Notes under the pieces: model-generated
Databases searched by the model: none
The model's input: only the letters and a program-made list of their open reading frames with translations
Told to the model about the DNA's origin: nothing
In this document: in pieces, positions 15,763 through 16,296 of the stretch
Layout: the number at the start of each line of letters is the position of its first letter
Position numbering within the stretch: position 1 is the first letter of the stretch
Source: Pseudomonadota bacterium
GTDB lineage: Bacteria; Pseudomonadota; Alphaproteobacteria; Rhizobiales; Rhizobiaceae
Reading direction: 5' to 3'
Length of the DNA: 16,296 nt
NCBI GenBank assembly: GCA_023387715.1
Contig: JAEWHQ010000260.1
Coordinates: forward strand, 1-16,296
Program-made: the position numbers and the translations under genes

Positions 15763-16158
15763 ATGGCTAAAGCTATTCACAGTATGATCCGTGTGCTTGA
15801 CGAGCAGAAATCGGTAGATTTTTATGACCGCGTTTTCGGTCTGAAAATTGCCGAACGCATTGATTTTGAAGCATTTACGCTCGTTTATCTGCGCAATGAC
15901 GAAAATGATTTCGAGCTGGAACTCACCGTCAATAAAGACCGTAAAACGCCTTATGATCTGGGCGACGGCTACGGCCATCTGGCTTTTGTCGTTGATGATC
16001 TCGACGCTGAACACAAACGCGTGAGAGCTTTAGGCTTTGCACCACGCGACATGGTGGAATTTAAAAACGGCGACACACTTGTTGCCCGTTTCTTCTTCAT
16101 CAGCGATCCGGACGGCTATAAGATCGAAGTTATCCAGCGCGGTGGCCGCTATATTTAG
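15763..16158 (+). CDS. gloA: lactoylglutathione lyase (glyoxalase I)
   Basis: The 131-residue vicinal-oxygen-chelate protein isomerises the methylglyoxal-glutathione hemithioacetal to S-lactoylglutathione in the cytoplasm. The four metal ligands of bacterial glyoxalase I can be placed: His6 (IHSMIRV), Glu53 (LELTVN), His72 (YGHLAFVVDD) and Glu122 (YKIEVIQR), close to their positions in E. coli GloA (5, 56, 74, 122). FYDRVFGLK and DPDGYKIE are further signatures. Length and lack of the extra eukaryotic loops suggest the nickel/cobalt-type bacterial class. The ATG at 15763 has AGGAG about 7 bases upstream. A related glyoxalase-fold enzyme is possible but less likely given the full ligand set. 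Confidence 0.9.
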   Translation: MAKAIHSMIRVLDEQKSVDFYDRVFGLKIAERIDFEAFTLVYLRNDENDFELELTVNKDRKTPYDLGDGYGHLAFVVDDLDAEHKRVRALGFAPRDMVEFKNGDTLVARFFFISDPDGYKIEVIQRGGRYI

Positions 16159-16296
16159 CCCTTGGCAAAGCCAACCATTCCAAGCTAAATACGCCTCAAC
16201 TTGATGCAGATTTAATCCGGCAGTGGGTGAATGGTGCGAAACGCAAAGACAAAAACAGCATTTCTGATACGCTTTTTAAGCGTATTGGCACTGTTT
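16159..16296. other. unresolved window end, possible partial gene
   Basis: After gloA the sequence is open on both strands in the same codon phase. On the minus strand a frame enters from beyond the window and stops at 16214-16212, ending FAFRTIHPLPD. On the plus strand a frame reads LNTPQLDADLIRQWVNGAKR and onward but has no ATG, GTG or TTG start before a GTG within it. ATACGCTT and AAGCGTAT near 16269-16287 form a hairpin. I cannot decide which, if either, is a gene. Confidence 0.25.

Overview
The window looks like a chromosomal segment of an alphaproteobacterium of the order Hyphomicrobiales (Rhizobiales), probably Brucellaceae or a close relative. The grounds are the Brucella-like wording of RlmN and ArgG, an IalB-family periplasmic protein, an alphaproteobacterial-type Mrp without the usual cysteine pair, and the gene order ialB-rlmN-argG. 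Base composition is moderate, roughly half GC by eye. I see no insertion sequences, tRNA, rRNA, CRISPR or phage genes; most of it is housekeeping and conserved accessory chromosome.

Layout. 1-759 (minus): the start of an FtsX-type permease and its LolD/YbbA-like ATPase, divergent from a TesA-type SGNH esterase (988-1725). 1940-3836: RNA 2',3'-cyclic phosphodiesterase ThpR, tail-to-tail and overlapping a low-molecular-weight tyrosine phosphatase, then pterin dehydratase and a DUF1232 protein. 3837-4137: a gene-free stretch with a good promoter and a chain of mutually exclusive hairpins ahead of the IalB-like gene (4138-4641). 4900-6620: rlmN, translationally coupled to a small membrane protein. 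6637-7296 (minus): LysE-family exporter. 7499-8719: argG. 8791-9779 (minus): a ParD-like ribbon-helix-helix protein overlapping a methionine aminopeptidase gene, with a palindromic operator-like site over its promoter. 9848-11572 (minus): hemolysin III-family membrane protein, a lipoprotein lytic transglycosylase and a 62-residue acidic protein. 11737-12429 (minus): FAH-family hydrolase. 12700-14352: phosphoglucomutase, convergent with mrp (14389-15564, minus) across a perfect 28-bp palindromic terminator. 15763-16158: glyoxalase I.

The functional themes are envelope maintenance (ABC transporter, TesA, lytic transglycosylase, IalB-like protein), RNA and protein maturation (ThpR, RlmN, Map), Fe-S assembly (Mrp), and small-molecule metabolism (arginine, pterin, glucose phosphate, methylglyoxal). 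Several genes have clear intrinsic terminators, so most transcription units are short.

I found no strong case for a wholly new multi-gene system. The two best candidates are the ParD-like/Map pair, which has toxin-antitoxin architecture but an aminopeptidase in the toxin position, and the structured leader or small RNA at about 3905-4012.
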